Source: Lucifuga dentata (lineage: Eukaryota > Chordata > Actinopteri > Ophidiiformes > Bythitidae). Taken from it: a stretch of 64,000 bases of DNA. Under the pieces are notes generated by a model that worked only from the letters and a program-made list of their open reading frames with translations, did no database searches and was not told the origin of the DNA. Where the stretch lies: contig VXCM01001491.1 of NCBI GenBank assembly GCA_014773175.1, positions 1 through 64,000 of the forward strand, read 5' to 3'. The stretch's first letter is position 1, and the number at the start of each line of letters is the position of its first letter. A program made the translations under genes and the position numbers. Shown one piece after another: positions 24,481-35,134 of the stretch.

Positions 24481-25639
24481 CCATTTAGTCAGTCTTGGTA
24501 CAAATACATCTTTGTTTATTTCACATACATTTCTTTTTTCTTTTTTTTTACTTTTTAAGTTTTCACAATCTAAATGATTCAACAACAAAATGAGGAACTA
24601 CCACAACAAAGTCCAAATTTCTTACTGGGGAAAAAATGATGCAAATGTCACTGTAGGAAAATTGACACATGTAATTTGCCAACCAGCAAAGTTACACTCA
24701 AAGAATTAAAAGAGACAAGAATAGGACAAAAAGGTGGTTCATGTACTGTAGGTACTTTTGTCAGTACCAGGTCATCTGAATATGATCCTTAGATCCTTAG
24801 ATTCTGAATAGTGTTAGAGGACTGACTTTTATAAAATGCTCAACAGTTTTCATAAATAATTTTTTTTAATATCTATGTTCATTGATAAATAATATATATT
24901 TAATATCTAGGAGTCAATTCAGGGAAGAAGGAAGGATAATTTCCCATATAAGCCCTTGCTGAATCCATTGAAACTTGAGAAGTCAGAAGAATGTTGAGAG
25001 TAATCTGCTGAACATATGGGGTTATATCAATTTTGGCTAATGCATCCTATGAAATATTGCTATGAGTAGGTCTTTTGGATGAATATGTACATACATGTAC
25101 ATAACAAAGCATTAGGTACACATATGCGAAGTACAGAACATAGGAAATTAAGATGTGTTTCATTAATTTGTGCAGTGAATAAGCATGGCGCAAGACTAAA
25201 CAAAGTAGGTTAATATCTTAGATACAAATTTGTACTGTACATGGTTCAGCTGAGTCTGTTGATCCAACCCAATATTGAAGGGCTCTTTTTGGGCATATAA
25301 ATTTCAAAAAGTCAATAAATGACACATTTTCTTTTCAGGCCCCTTGACGGTAACAGTTTTCAGTCCTCGTCCACGTTGAAGGAGATGCCCACTGGCAGTT
25401 ATGTAAGAGAGTGTCCCACTATGTGCTTTTCAGTATTTGAAACACAATATCCCAGAATTATGTCAAGATCCAGTAAATTTAAGGAATTACTCATCTTGTT
25501 CTGATGCCATACAGTACTACTCCCATTTACAATACTACTCTTCCCACAGCAGCAGGAAATTCAGTAGTCCCGTTTGCAAAAATAATACACTGTCCTTTGG
25601 ACATTTCCACAATCCGGATCCTCAGATCTATAAAATAAG
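24481..25639 (-). other. Probable lingo2 3' UTR
   Basis: This is about 1.1 kb of AT-rich sequence directly after the lingo2 stop codon on the minus strand, ending at the first canonical AATAAA downstream (24515-24520). It contains at least one Pumilio-type word UGUACAUA (plus strand tatgtaca at 25084-25091). The length rests on the polyadenylation signal only. Weaker ATTAAA candidates at 24865-24870 and 24899-24904 would shorten it, and a further AATAAA at 24375-24380 would lengthen it. Confidence 0.45.
24515..24520 (-). promoter_or_regulatory. Candidate polyadenylation signal of lingo2
   Basis: AATAAA on the minus strand (tttatt on plus). It is the first canonical hexamer after the lingo2 stop codon and would place cleavage near 24485-24505. 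Confidence 0.4.
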
Positions 25640-27481
25640 TCACATCATTTTCATGTTAAAACGACGAGGACCTGCTTGTCCCTCTGCTGAGTCAACATTA
25701 GTGCCATCAGACTTTGACCGAGGCACATATTCAACATCTATGTTGTTTTTATGTTTTCCTTTGCCTCTGCTCCAAACAAAAAGGAGCAGGAAACAGAACA
25801 ATACCACTCCAAGGAAGGTGAAACAACCCATGGCTGTTGACACTAAAATAGTCTTTAGGTCCAAACCGAGGGTCACACTGGTTGTCCCATTGGCAGTAGT
25901 ATTGGTGGGATCTGTGATGTACTGGGTCCTGTTAGCGTACAGCGATCCTAGGCTTTTCACTGCTAATGAAGTCATCAGGGTGTCATTCCCAGCAGTGTTG
26001 GATGCTAAGCAAAGGTAGACACCGCTGTCTTGTACCTCTGCTGACTTGATTTCTAATGTACCATTGTTGTGGACTGTAACTCGACCATGGCTTCTAATCG
26101 TCAAAACTTGGCGGCGTGGAGACAACCAGGAAACAATGGGCCTTGGTGTTCCCTCAGCACTGCAGCCCAACATTGCTTGTTGACCCTCATCCACAGTGAT
26201 CATTTGTGTTTTATTCTCACGAATTTTTGGCTTGGTGCATGTCACATAGTAGGACAGGAGAGTCTCCTTAAACTCCTTAAATGGCCTGCCCCGGATCCCT
26301 TCAGGTTTGCTGCAAACTGGCTGTGAATCTCCAAAGAAAATGGAGGGCGTTTTTTGTAGGGTCCACATAAGACGGCAGTCACACACTAGGGGATTGTTGT
26401 CAATCAGAAGAACCTCCAGAGCCTCAGGAGCTTGAAAAACACCCTTCTCCAGTGTGTCCAATCTATTGTGAGAAACATTGAGAACCCTAAGCCACCGCAG
26501 GCCCTGAAAGGCATACAGCTCGATAGTGGATAGCTGAGTGCCAGCCAGATGAAGTTCTCGAAGACGAACAAGTTCCATCAGCATCCCACCTTCAATGTGC
26601 CGGATGTGATTGTATGACAGGTTAAGGTGTGTCAGGTACGGCAGATGCTTTAGGGCTTGGTAAGGGAAGGTGGACAAGTTGGTGTTGGTTATGAAAAGGG
26701 TAGTCAAGTTGAGGCCATGCAGAGTATTGGCTGGAACAAGGTCTAAAGAGGGCCAATTATCAATTTCTAAATGCCGTAATCGGAACAGCTTTTTGAAAGA
26801 GTAAGGGTACAAAGTGCTGATGCTGAGGTATCGCAAGTGGAGACTGACCAAGTTGTGCAGGTGGGATAGGGCATCAGTAGGTACAATAGTTAGATTGCAC
26901 CTTTCTAGAGTGAGTATCTCCAGGCCTAAAAGTCCACTGAATGCACGGTGAGAAATGTAAACCAGGTCATTATCACCCACTTCCAAAAACTTTAGATTGT
27001 GCAAGTCCTGGAACATGTAATCCAAGAGGATGACAATTTTATTATCACTTATATCTAGTCGGGTAAGATTTGTTAAGCCAGTGAAGACACCCAGAGGAAT
27101 GAGCTTGATGCGATTGCTCTTAAGACTGAGTGAGTGCATGTTAAACAGGGCGTTGAATGCTCCAGGTTCAACATAACTGATAATATTTCCACTGAGGTCA
27201 AGTTCCTCCAAACCAGGAAAGGCAGCAAAGTCATCAGGGTTGATCATTGTCAGTTTGTTCTTGCTCAGGTCCAGGTGCCTGGTCTCGATTGGAATGCCAT
27301 CAGGTATGCTGGGCATGCGCTTGCGGTGACAGACAACTGCCTTGCTCTGCGCTGAACACTCGCAGCGTGAGGGACATCCCAGGGCAGAACCCACGAAGAC
27401 AGCCACAAGGGCCAGTCCCAGGAATGGTTGCCAGCATGATATGACTGTGTGCAGCATGACTTTGCTCATACAGTCGACCAT
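25640..27481 (-). CDS. lingo2: LINGO2: LRR and Ig domain Nogo receptor-interacting protein 2
   Basis: Complete 613-residue type I membrane protein of the neuronal LINGO family. These are surface adhesion or co-receptor-like proteins of the nervous system, and LINGO1 is a Nogo-receptor co-receptor. Visible in order: signal peptide (to about G35), LRRNT (CPSRCECSAQ, from C36), about 12 LRRs (66-360), LRRCT (NPLVCDC around 363, to C415), one I-set Ig domain (C440, W452, DSGVYLC ending C491), about ten N-glycosylation sequons, a transmembrane helix (about 545-570), then a basic SRGKGKHK stop-transfer and a tail with EYVPR ending RRFNMKMM. The N-terminus MLHT-ISCWQPFLGLA and the GPRRFNMKM end fit LINGO2 rather than LINGO1. 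The first in-exon ATG (27481) has a strong context (A at -3, G at +4). MLHT at 27457 gives 605 residues, close to human LINGO2, and may be the real start. Codons before 27481 are not ATG-initiated: the frame begins with TTG inside the splice site. No frameshift or internal stop. Whether this is a teleost a or b paralogue is undetermined. Confidence 0.96.
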   Translation of the reverse strand: MVDCMSKVMLHTVISCWQPFLGLALVAVFVGSALGCPSRCECSAQSKAVVCHRKRMPSIPDGIPIETRHLDLSKNKLTMINPDDFAAFPGLEELDLSGNIISYVEPGAFNALFNMHSLSLKSNRIKLIPLGVFTGLTNLTRLDISDNKIVILLDYMFQDLHNLKFLEVGDNDLVYISHRAFSGLLGLEILTLERCNLTIVPTDALSHLHNLVSLHLRYLSISTLYPYSFKKLFRLRHLEIDNWPSLDLVPANTLHGLNLTTLFITNTNLSTFPYQALKHLPYLTHLNLSYNHIRHIEGGMLMELVRLRELHLAGTQLSTIELYAFQGLRWLRVLNVSHNRLDTLEKGVFQAPEALEVLLIDNNPLVCDCRLMWTLQKTPSIFFGDSQPVCSKPEGIRGRPFKEFKETLLSYYVTCTKPKIRENKTQMITVDEGQQAMLGCSAEGTPRPIVSWLSPRRQVLTIRSHGRVTVHNNGTLEIKSAEVQDSGVYLCLASNTAGNDTLMTSLAVKSLGSLYANRTQYITDPTNTTANGTTSVTLGLDLKTILVSTAMGCFTFLGVVLFCFLLLFVWSRGKGKHKNNIDVEYVPRSKSDGTNVDSAEGQAGPRRFNMKMM

Positions 27482-27493
27482 TCTGTCACGGTT

Positions 27494-27535
27494 CTGCAAA
27501 AAAAGAGAACAAAGAGAGGGAGAGAGAAAGGTCAG
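27494..27535 (-). promoter_or_regulatory. 3' splice site immediately upstream of the lingo2 coding exon
   Basis: On the minus strand, a pyrimidine-rich tract of about 30 bases (C/T with few purines) ends in tttttTGCAG, with the AG at 27495-27494. A branch-point-like CTGAC (plus gtcag, 27531-27535) lies about 38 bases upstream. The exon would begin at 27493, only 12 bases before the first ATG. This matches the known LINGO architecture, where the whole coding region lies in the last exon and the 5' UTR is spliced from distant exons. Confidence 0.8.
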
Positions 27536-27644
27536 TGTGATTCATCTGGCAGTAGTTGTCTTTTAGTCGATTTAGAGTATATTGTACAATATACGACAGG
27601 TCTCTGTATGCAGTTGACAAAAGTGACATACGGTCCTTCACTAG

Positions 27645-27680
27645 TGTTTAAGAAACGGATGGATGGATGGATTGATGGAC
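27645..27680 (+). mobile_element. Severely truncated L2/SINE tail
   Basis: gtttaagaaacggatggatgg matches the terminal gtttagaaaatggatggatgg of the element at 39590-39835. Only the extreme 3' end is present. It lies about 150 bp inside the intron preceding the lingo2 coding exon. Confidence 0.45.
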
Positions 27681-27699
27681 TTCCACACAAATATGTCAT

Positions 27700-28201
27700 T
27701 CTTGCCATAGGTTATCCCAAGCTTGATTTGTAATCCAAACTATTTGTAAGAAGGGATTTCTTGTCTTTCTCTCTTGCCTCTTCCAACGTTAGCAGAATCT
27801 GTAGTTTATTTATTTCCATTTCATTCAAGCCATTACTGATCAAGGTACATTGATGCTGATGGAAATATTCCCCTTGTGAACAGTTATCTGATTTTGATTT
27901 TATCAATAACTCTTAAATGAATATAAACTACTTCTTTAACAGCCCACTGAATTACTTCACTTTTGTTTCTTCAGCTGTCCTTATTTTAGTTTTTCAACAA
28001 CACATTGAATCTATATTAATTTGGCAAGACAGGGTATGTGTTAGAAGAGTGGCGGTTATGTATGCTGTAGATATGAGCCAGTAAAAATGAGCAGAATGCA
28101 ATATAATTTATATATAATTCCAATAATTTATGTGGACAAATTAAACTTTAAATTAGACTAACTTAGCCTGTATTCAACATGTGCATCTCTAGCCACTTTG
28201 T

Positions 28202-28237
<36 letters not shown>

Positions 28238-30900
28238 ACTGTTAATAATAAATATGATAATATTAAAAAATTGACAAAAGCCTGAACCAAAGATGCACAA
28301 AAATCAATCATAAAATGCATGGCAGTTTTTTCCATTTCATTGAAAAGTGTGACCAAACCCAATCAACATGTGTAAATTGTTGGAGAGCATCATTGAATGT
28401 AGGAAGAGTATTATAATTGTAATTATAAGGCTTACCACAATGGCAGTCAAAGCCAATAAACAAAAGTCGCTCAGTTATATTTTTAAAATCTGATTAAATG
28501 TTTAATTAAAAAAAAAAAGAAGTCAAACAAATGGCAGATGAATCAAATTAACTATTGTGGGAAAACTAATATCAGCACTCAAATAAACTTGATGGTAAAA
28601 GTGAGTCAGCCTAAGAGATACAGAATGTCAGGTATATGAGTAAAAACTGTCATTCACTTTTTACTTTGCAACATGTTTGCAACGTTTCTGTACATCAGAA
28701 AACATTTAGTTTTGTGGATTTCATGATGGGCTTCTACGATGCATTCAGTCCATCAACCAAGTCTTACATGATGGATTCTGTATGTACATGTGTGCCAGAA
28801 ACCCAGAAGGGATCTGGCTTAAAGCAATGAGAAGTAATGAGATGTTTTAATTATTCATTTAGCCCTTACAGTGAGGTTCAGCATATAAACAAGAGACAAA
28901 TATGGTTCTTAACGGAGTTCCAGAAATCACAGGGTTAGCACTTCCAAAAATGCTTTAATTTGTAACATTTTAATTTCAATTTCCTGCTTTTCTGTGGTCA
29001 GACTGTGATAGTCTCACTATTTTAAAACACTTATTGGAGGTGCGCATTCATCAAAGTGGTGCACTGCTCATTTATATCTCTTAATGTAGCCCCCACATAT
29101 ATCTATAAGAAAATCTACTTAGATGCTTTTTCTAGTCTATAGGCCCCCACATACACAGAGTATAACATAAGTACAGTACATGAAAATGAACAGATATAAG
29201 AGCTGCTTGGCACAAACAGACTGGGTGACAGGTTGCAAAGAGCACAACCATCTCTGCTTATTTAGTGTGTCATAGGCTGTACTAAATTTAAACAATGAGA
29301 TGAAAAATTGACATTTTTTCCCAGGCAATTCATGTGCTAATGGTTATATGCAAAGATAACATGATGGCATGCCCACCTAAAAATCATTATATAAACCACA
29401 GCAATAAAAGTAGATGAAAGGAATGCAGATTTTCTTCATTTTAAATGCCAGGCAGCAAGTATTGGAATTATTGTTAAATTCAGAATAACACAATGCAACA
29501 CTTCATACACAAAAGGAAAATGCAGGACTACACAAATAAATTGTTTATATAAATGTACAGTTTAAAATACTAAATACTATTTTCCCAAGTGCAAGCACCA
29601 CATTGATGCGATCCTCTGAAACTAAATGCAGCTTGAGGCTGTTTAAATGAGTAATTGGACTTGTGATATTTATATCCATGTTTTGGTAGCCATATAGCTA
29701 GATGTGATGGACTAATTTGCTGTACTTTTGAAAATACATTCATGGAGTTGTATTTTTCATATACTGATTCTTTTCATCTTGACCATTCCACACCTCTAAT
29801 TGCAATGTTTCCTCTACTTAACAATGAAGTTGTCACCACATAGCTGCAGCTCATTGCTAATGTATACAGTAATGTTTTTATTTATATTTATATAGATAAC
29901 TCTCCTGCATATTCAGTAAAGTTGACATTTTGTTCAAACCAGTGCTGTTGCTTTTTATTTAATGTAAAAATGTATTCAGGTAAGAGCGCAAATCCATTCA
30001 CAGGACAGATTTCAGTTTGAAATTACATAAGAGTTTCTAATATGAAAAGCATAATGATGGGTGAAATTTCCAAACATAACAGAGAGGTTTTTTTTTGACT
30101 TGATAGTATCCGATATGTCAAACATTTTTACTCCATGATACTGCATCAAATAGCCTTGGATAAATGGATAATCTGGTTAAGTGTGGCAGAACCTGTTGGT
30201 CAAACTAATGGAGGATGAACTATGCATTTATAGAGCCAATGTCTGAGAACCATATAAGCTGGTTGGTGGGCTTCTCCTTTTGTATCTACCAGGGAGGAAA
30301 TGCATGTGAGATGAGTTACCACAAGTATTTATTTATTTATGTATTTATTCAGACTGAGCATGCTTGAAACCAACAACGTGCTATTAAATGGATAATGAGA
30401 AGTAGTTTTGTGTAGTGAAACTCCTTCAGCTAGAGTGTCTGCATTCCAGCCCCTGTTTAATCATCCCTGAGACCTTGTTTTGTCACAACATTAAATCCCT
30501 TGACTTTAACAGGTCCTTTTACTTGTATTTTTAAGGATTCACATGGCTAATGTGATTATTAGACTGCACATGTATACTTTTGTCCATGAGGTTTTCAAGT
30601 GTCCTTGTGTTTCTGCACATTCGGAGCACATAATAATCACTCTGCACACACACACTATCCACGTGAATTCGACCCCAGTGACTAAGAGGGTCTGTAATCA
30701 GTATAATGATGAGATGTCTTTGTAACAGTGTGTAATCAAAGCAAGAGCAAGCCTGTGATGTGACCCTTCTCACCTGTACACTGAATGAAAGAACTATAAT
30801 GCAAGTGCATCATCAGTACCATCCACTGAAGTGTGTCGTGTGCAGGAGCAAACGCTGCACAGGAATAGCTGGTGCAATCCTGAGATAAAATCCCAAGCGG
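27700..30900. other. Probable lingo2 intron, no gene
   Basis: AT-rich sequence with a (CT)n tract at about 28204-28232. No exon of lingo2 or another gene can be recognised. Confidence 0.45.
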
Positions 30901-30901
30901 A

Positions 30902-30978
30902 TTGGTGTGTGTGTGTGTGTGTTGTAATTCACTGCTTGGTGCACTGCTCTCTTCTCTCTCTCTCTCTCTCTCTCTCTC
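30902..30978. repeat. (GT)n and (TC)n microsatellites
   Basis: A GT tract (about 30904-30922) and a TC tract (about 30952-30978). A 29-bp segment at 30913-30941, covering the end of the GT tract and the sequence after it, reappears at 31138-31166 next to an N. Confidence 0.8.
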
Positions 30979-31176
30979 AATATTGTTGGCTATTTTTAAC
31001 CTACTGAATGTGAACATTGTGGTTCGCTGTTTTGTACTGACTGCTGTGCTTTTGTGATTGTCTTCTAAAATTAATTTGGATCAACACATCATACTTGATG
31101 ATTCAGTTGTCCCATTTAAAATGTGAAAAGTCCATTTGTGTGTGTGTTGTAATTCACTGCTTGGTGATCCAAATTN

Positions 31177-32160
31177 CTAGGGGTGTGCCTTAGGGTGTGT
31201 GCTTGGCTCTGGTGGTGCACATCCTGGCCATTCCTGGCTCTTGGGTTCATCTGCTGTCCTGGGGCTCTTCGCCCTGGGTGTCTTTCCATCTAGCCATGTG
31301 GCTTCTGTTGTGCTTGGAGAGGTCCCTGTGCTATGCTGAGGTTCTGTATTTAGGTCCCGGTCCAACACACCAGCTACAGTTGTGAGCCGATCTTCAGTGG
31401 TGATCTGAGTCTCTGGAGGTTGCTGGGGCCAGTGTTTGAGGCTGTCACCACCATTGGGTATTTCAGGGGGTATCAGGACTCTGGTGATCTGGATTTGGTG
31501 CATGGAACTTCACAAACTAAACCACTAGACTGTTTATTACTGTCACTGCTTGNTCTGGATTTGGTGCATGGAACTTCACAAACTAAACCACTAGACTGTT
31601 TATTACTGTCACTGCTTGTTTATGTGTTTTTGTCTTTGTGTTTGTGTTTAGCCCTCCTTGATAGAATTTGATTATTAATTTTAAATAAAATGTGACAGGT
31701 TAGTCAAGGAGGGTAGGTGAAGGTCACACACTCACACACACTCACTTGCGCTTATGTTATCTGTCTGCTGCAAGATTAAACTGTATATATATACAAAACA
31801 GTTTATGCCGATCGTGTCATATACCACAACTATATACACAGACAAATGGAAAAAAAAAGAAAAAAAAATGTGAAAAGTTGCGAGTAAAAAAAAAACCAAA
31901 CAAACATCCAACAGCCTTTACAAAAACAGATAAATGGGATTTTTCAGTTTTCTTTTTTCAAAAAAAAAAAAAAAAAANAAAAAAAAAAAAAAAAACAAAA
32001 AAAAACTACCAAAACAATTTACCCCTCTCCCCATTTCTTTGTTTTTGGTGTGTGCAGGCTGAGCATATATGGTTTATGGTCGTCAATTATATTGTTGTAT
32101 CTTGTTAATTTTGTTGTATCAATCACATGTTGTATCTCAATAAAAGGAATCAAAAAATAA
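31177..32160 (+). mobile_element. Probable LINE 3' region (L1/Tx1-like)
   Basis: GC-richer sequence starts abruptly after N at 31176. It passes through a 65-bp N-flanked duplication (31488-31552 and 31554-31618), then cacacactcacacacactcacttgcgctt, two A-rich runs (the second with N at 31978) and ends with caataaaaggaatcaaaaaataaataaat. The order of GC-rich 3' UTR, CA-rich stretch and A-rich 3' end resembles fish L1/Tx1 LINEs. No RT motifs are present. Assignment is by general appearance only. Confidence 0.4.
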
Positions 32161-33668
32161 ATAAATTTCACCTAGATTTCCATTCTTGAAGGAAAAACAC
32201 CCTCTACAAAACTTTAAAGTCACAATCTGTAACAACTTTTAGCGTCCACTCTACCATCACGTCATGGAAGTGCACATTTCCACAGATCAAAGGACCAAAG
32301 CATCACTATACGAAGAGCTGGGAATAATAACAGGATGTTACAACTAAGCCCAACCTGATAGTGATGCTGTGCTCATACCCAGCTCATCTTGGAGTGAAGC
32401 TTTGGTCCTCAGCTTCAGGAATAAGAACCGTGTAATGTCCTCATGTTCTGATGATGGGAAGGAAAAGACGCTGAATACTTTAACGTTAGTAAAGCCTCAT
32501 GATTACTAGGATTTTGAGACGTGAACTGTCAAAATGTAGATGGTGTGTGATTATTTCAAGATAAAAACTGAAACACAGATAAAGTAAAGTTTGCTTTCTA
32601 GTCCCTCACAATCAAAAAGCATACTATTTTCTCAAGAATCACATTTTTTCTATGATTTTCAAATAGGTACATATGCTAATATCTCTTCAAAAACAGATCT
32701 AAACAGACCCTAAGACATAGCAGCCACAAAATACTATTCAAATCGCTCCCTCTGGTATTGCCATTGCTTCCTCTGATAGCTCCTACAACCCACGGTAAAC
32801 TTAATTAAAATAGTTCCTAAGCCATTACGCATCAAAGTTGATGTTATCTAACAGTATAAAAGTATATCAAAATAAATTTTAATTTTTGCATAATTCCAAT
32901 CTTAATATTGTCAGAATTCCAGCTACATTCAGCAACAGCCCTGTGATGGCAGAAACCTGCAGTGCACAGTGAGATAAGCCTGCACAGTGAGGGTGTTTCT
33001 GTAATGTGGCCCCTGACCCACATTAGTGCAGGGTTGGATCCTGAGAGGAGGATGATAACAGCTAATGGTGTCTGACTCAGCATAAATCAGTGAACAGCCA
33101 TTTTACAGAGGTGCCGAGGTCGCTTGTGCAAGGCCGTCATCTAAACCATACATTATATACGCAGTTCACGATGTGAATATAAAACTTGCATAATAATTTT
33201 CCTGCCAAATTATGATTGAGTCCAATATTAGAAATAAATAAAATGTATTTTAGCTCATTCAGTGAACATACTGTTTTCTATTCCGATCACAAATTCATTT
33301 CCACACGAATCACTGAAAGCATGTGGGGCCTTTCTGTCCCACGGTGCCTCTTTACTTTTGAACACAGCCTGCAGCAAACTACTAAGAGGATGATTGGTGA
33401 TGACGTCTGTCTTCACTAGAGTGGCACACAGCCCAGTGTGTGCTCTTACTCATGTTTCCACTTGCATGTTTTCTTCCTCTCAAGTGGTTTTCATGAAAAA
33501 AAAAATCAGCTCTTTTACTTTGTGCGTTTTTAAAACTTGTATTTCATATTATACATCATTAATGTACATAATAAGACTAGGGGATTGAGAAATTCTGAGC
33601 CTGACAGGCTCAACAGGAAGTGAGCAAGGTGTGCAATATTTCTTACAGAGGAAATATAATCTTTAGCT
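32161..33668. other. Probable intronic sequence, no gene
   Basis: No coding or repeat signal recognised. ORFs at 32844-33588 have no family features. Confidence 0.45.
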
Positions 33669-33814
33669 CAGTGGTTCTCAACCTGTGGTAGTGGTGGTAC
33701 TTGGACTGCCCCCTTGTGATTATTTCCGCAAATAATCAAAACAACTGACATGGGAATCATGTTATTGTGGCAAATTATTATCAACTTAAAATAAACGGAG
33801 TTTTATTACTTCTG

Positions 33815-33990
33815 CCAGGGAGGTTATGTGTGACCCGCATTTGTTTGTTTGTCTCTGTCTGTCTAACAGAATATGTCAAAAAGTTATGGACAGATTTGAA
33901 TGAAAATTGGAGGGAAGATTGATAGTATTGAGAGGAAAAAGTGACAAAAGTTTGTAGGTGATCTGGATCATATCGTGGATCCAGAAGAAT
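33815..33990 (+). repeat. Dispersed repeat nested in the hAT element
   Basis: Contains 'tgccagggaggttatgtgtg', then 'gtttgtttgtctctgtctgtc', then 'caaaaagttatggacagatt' and 'gtgatctggatcatatcgtg'. This combination is a widespread fish interspersed repeat that I recognise by wording but cannot name. It lies inside the hAT boundaries and so inserted later or was captured. Confidence 0.5.
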
Positions 33991-34040
33991 TTTTTTTAGC
34001 CTATTATAAGGATAGCCATGGCTCCTTTAAGAATCACTAT

Positions 34041-34041
<1 letters not shown>

Positions 34042-34072
<31 letters not shown>
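34042..34072. repeat. (CT)n microsatellite
   Basis: About 15 CT units inside the hAT composite, near where the 3' end of the nested minus-strand LINE would lie. Confidence 0.85.
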
Positions 34073-34075
<3 letters not shown>

Positions 34076-34175
34076 GTGTGGAAGCGAGCAAGAAAGAGAG
34101 ACAGATGTGTGGCTGTGTGCAGAGCAGGTTAGCATAAATGCTATAATAGTGACAGTAACAGTGAGCAGAAGAACT

Positions 34176-34890
34176 TTATTGTTGTCCTTGAGAGGTGATT
34201 TGTTTTGCAACAGCAGCATAAACAAGACAATAACACAGACAGGAGAAAAACAACAACAGCAACAACAATATCAAACCAAATGCCCTATAATAATCCATTA
34301 ATAAACCCAGTGGCCACCGGGATGAATGAGTACTTGTATTGATTAGTCTTACACCTAGGAAATCTGTATCTTTGACCAGACGGAAGCAACTGAAACTATC
34401 CATATAAAAACTCGGGTCAGAAAGGACTAGTCGGGATTTCCTAGTTCCTCTAGTCACACGGAGCTTAGAGAGGTTAGTCAGATCAGTACCAACTAACTTA
34501 CAACATATCTTAACAATATTCCCCAGTTTACACCTGTTCTTTAAGTTCAGATTCCCGTACCAGCAGATCAAAAAGAAAGTTAAAACAGATTCAGTAAAAC
34601 AAGAAATATTTTCATTTAAGAAATGACCCATTAAAGCTGCAAAGTTTCCTCAAAAAATACAAACGCAGGATAATTTTCCCTCTAACAGCATCAGTATTGG
34701 CCTCAAAGGATAATTTCTTATCAAGTATAGTGCCCAGATACTTCTACAGACTGACCCTTGATGACTGCAGGAAAGTAACGGACATCTGTTTTGTTTTGAG
34801 CACACTGATGTTTAATATGAAGTTGTATGAAGTTGAGTTTGCTGCAAATCAAAAGGCTAGGGCTCTTCAAGAAACAAGCAGAGTTCCTTG
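34176..34890 (-). pseudogene. LINE reverse-transcriptase C-terminal fragment nested in hAT
   Basis: On the minus strand the upstream part encodes YLGTILDKKLSFEANTDA and LRLYF (frame-broken). It is followed in another frame by SVLTFFLICWYGNLNLKNR and then KLGNIVKICCKLVGTDL. These match the thumb and C-terminal signature of fish LINE ORF2: YLG..ID..LSF..NT, LRLYFLRKL, then ES.LTF...CW.GNL..K.. and I...C.K..G. An open frame of 151 codons remains (34631 down to 34176), but at least one frameshift separates it from the upstream part. The end continues into sequence resembling a degraded 3' UTR and the (CT)n tract. A T-run (34898-34922) abuts its 5' side. The endonuclease and RT palm domains are absent. 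No activity is expected. Confidence 0.65.
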
Positions 34891-35134
34891 ACCTGTTTTT
34901 TTTTTTTTTTTTTTTTTTTTTTATTGGGGCATTTGCTGATTGTGGCAGAGTTATGCACTATCAGAGTGCCTTCTTGTTTGTTAAAAGTAAGGAGTAAGTA
35001 AGCATGGGCAAGTATGAAGATTTTCTGTGATCTATCTTAGAGCTGGTGTTTTGATCTTGAGGTGGAAATGAAATGTTTTGGCTTGCTAAGAGGGGATATT
35101 TGGTTCGAAAGGATTGAGAACCACTGCTGTAGAT

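Larger units (their letters stand above)
33669..35126. mobile_element. hAT (Charlie-like) DNA transposon, with nested insertions
   Basis: The left end is CAGTGGTTCTCAACC (33669-33683). The right end, on the opposite strand from 35126, is CAGTGGTTCTCAATC: 14 of 15 bases agree with the left end. CAGTGGTTCTCAA is the well-known terminal motif of hAT-Charlie elements. The flanking 8-mers ctttagct (33661-33668) and ctgtagat (35127-35134) agree at 6 of 8 positions and fit the hAT pattern of 8-bp target duplications with central TA. Total span is about 1.46 kb. No transposase is recognisable. Much of the interior belongs to other repeats (33815-33990 and 34170-34890). Confidence 0.75.

Noticed and set aside
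25437..26018. 193-codon plus-strand ORF
   Set aside because: It lies antisense to the lingo2 coding exon and its 3' UTR and is a shadow of that constraint. No domain is recognisable and its 5' part extends over non-coding sequence.
27482..27499. Six extra N-terminal codons of lingo2 starting at 27499
   Set aside because: The codon at 27499-27497 is TTG, not ATG, and lies within the polypyrimidine tract/AG of a 3' splice site.
34037..34301. Overlapping plus and minus ORFs at the CT repeat
   Set aside because: Shadow frames over a (CT)n tract and the degraded LINE 3' region.
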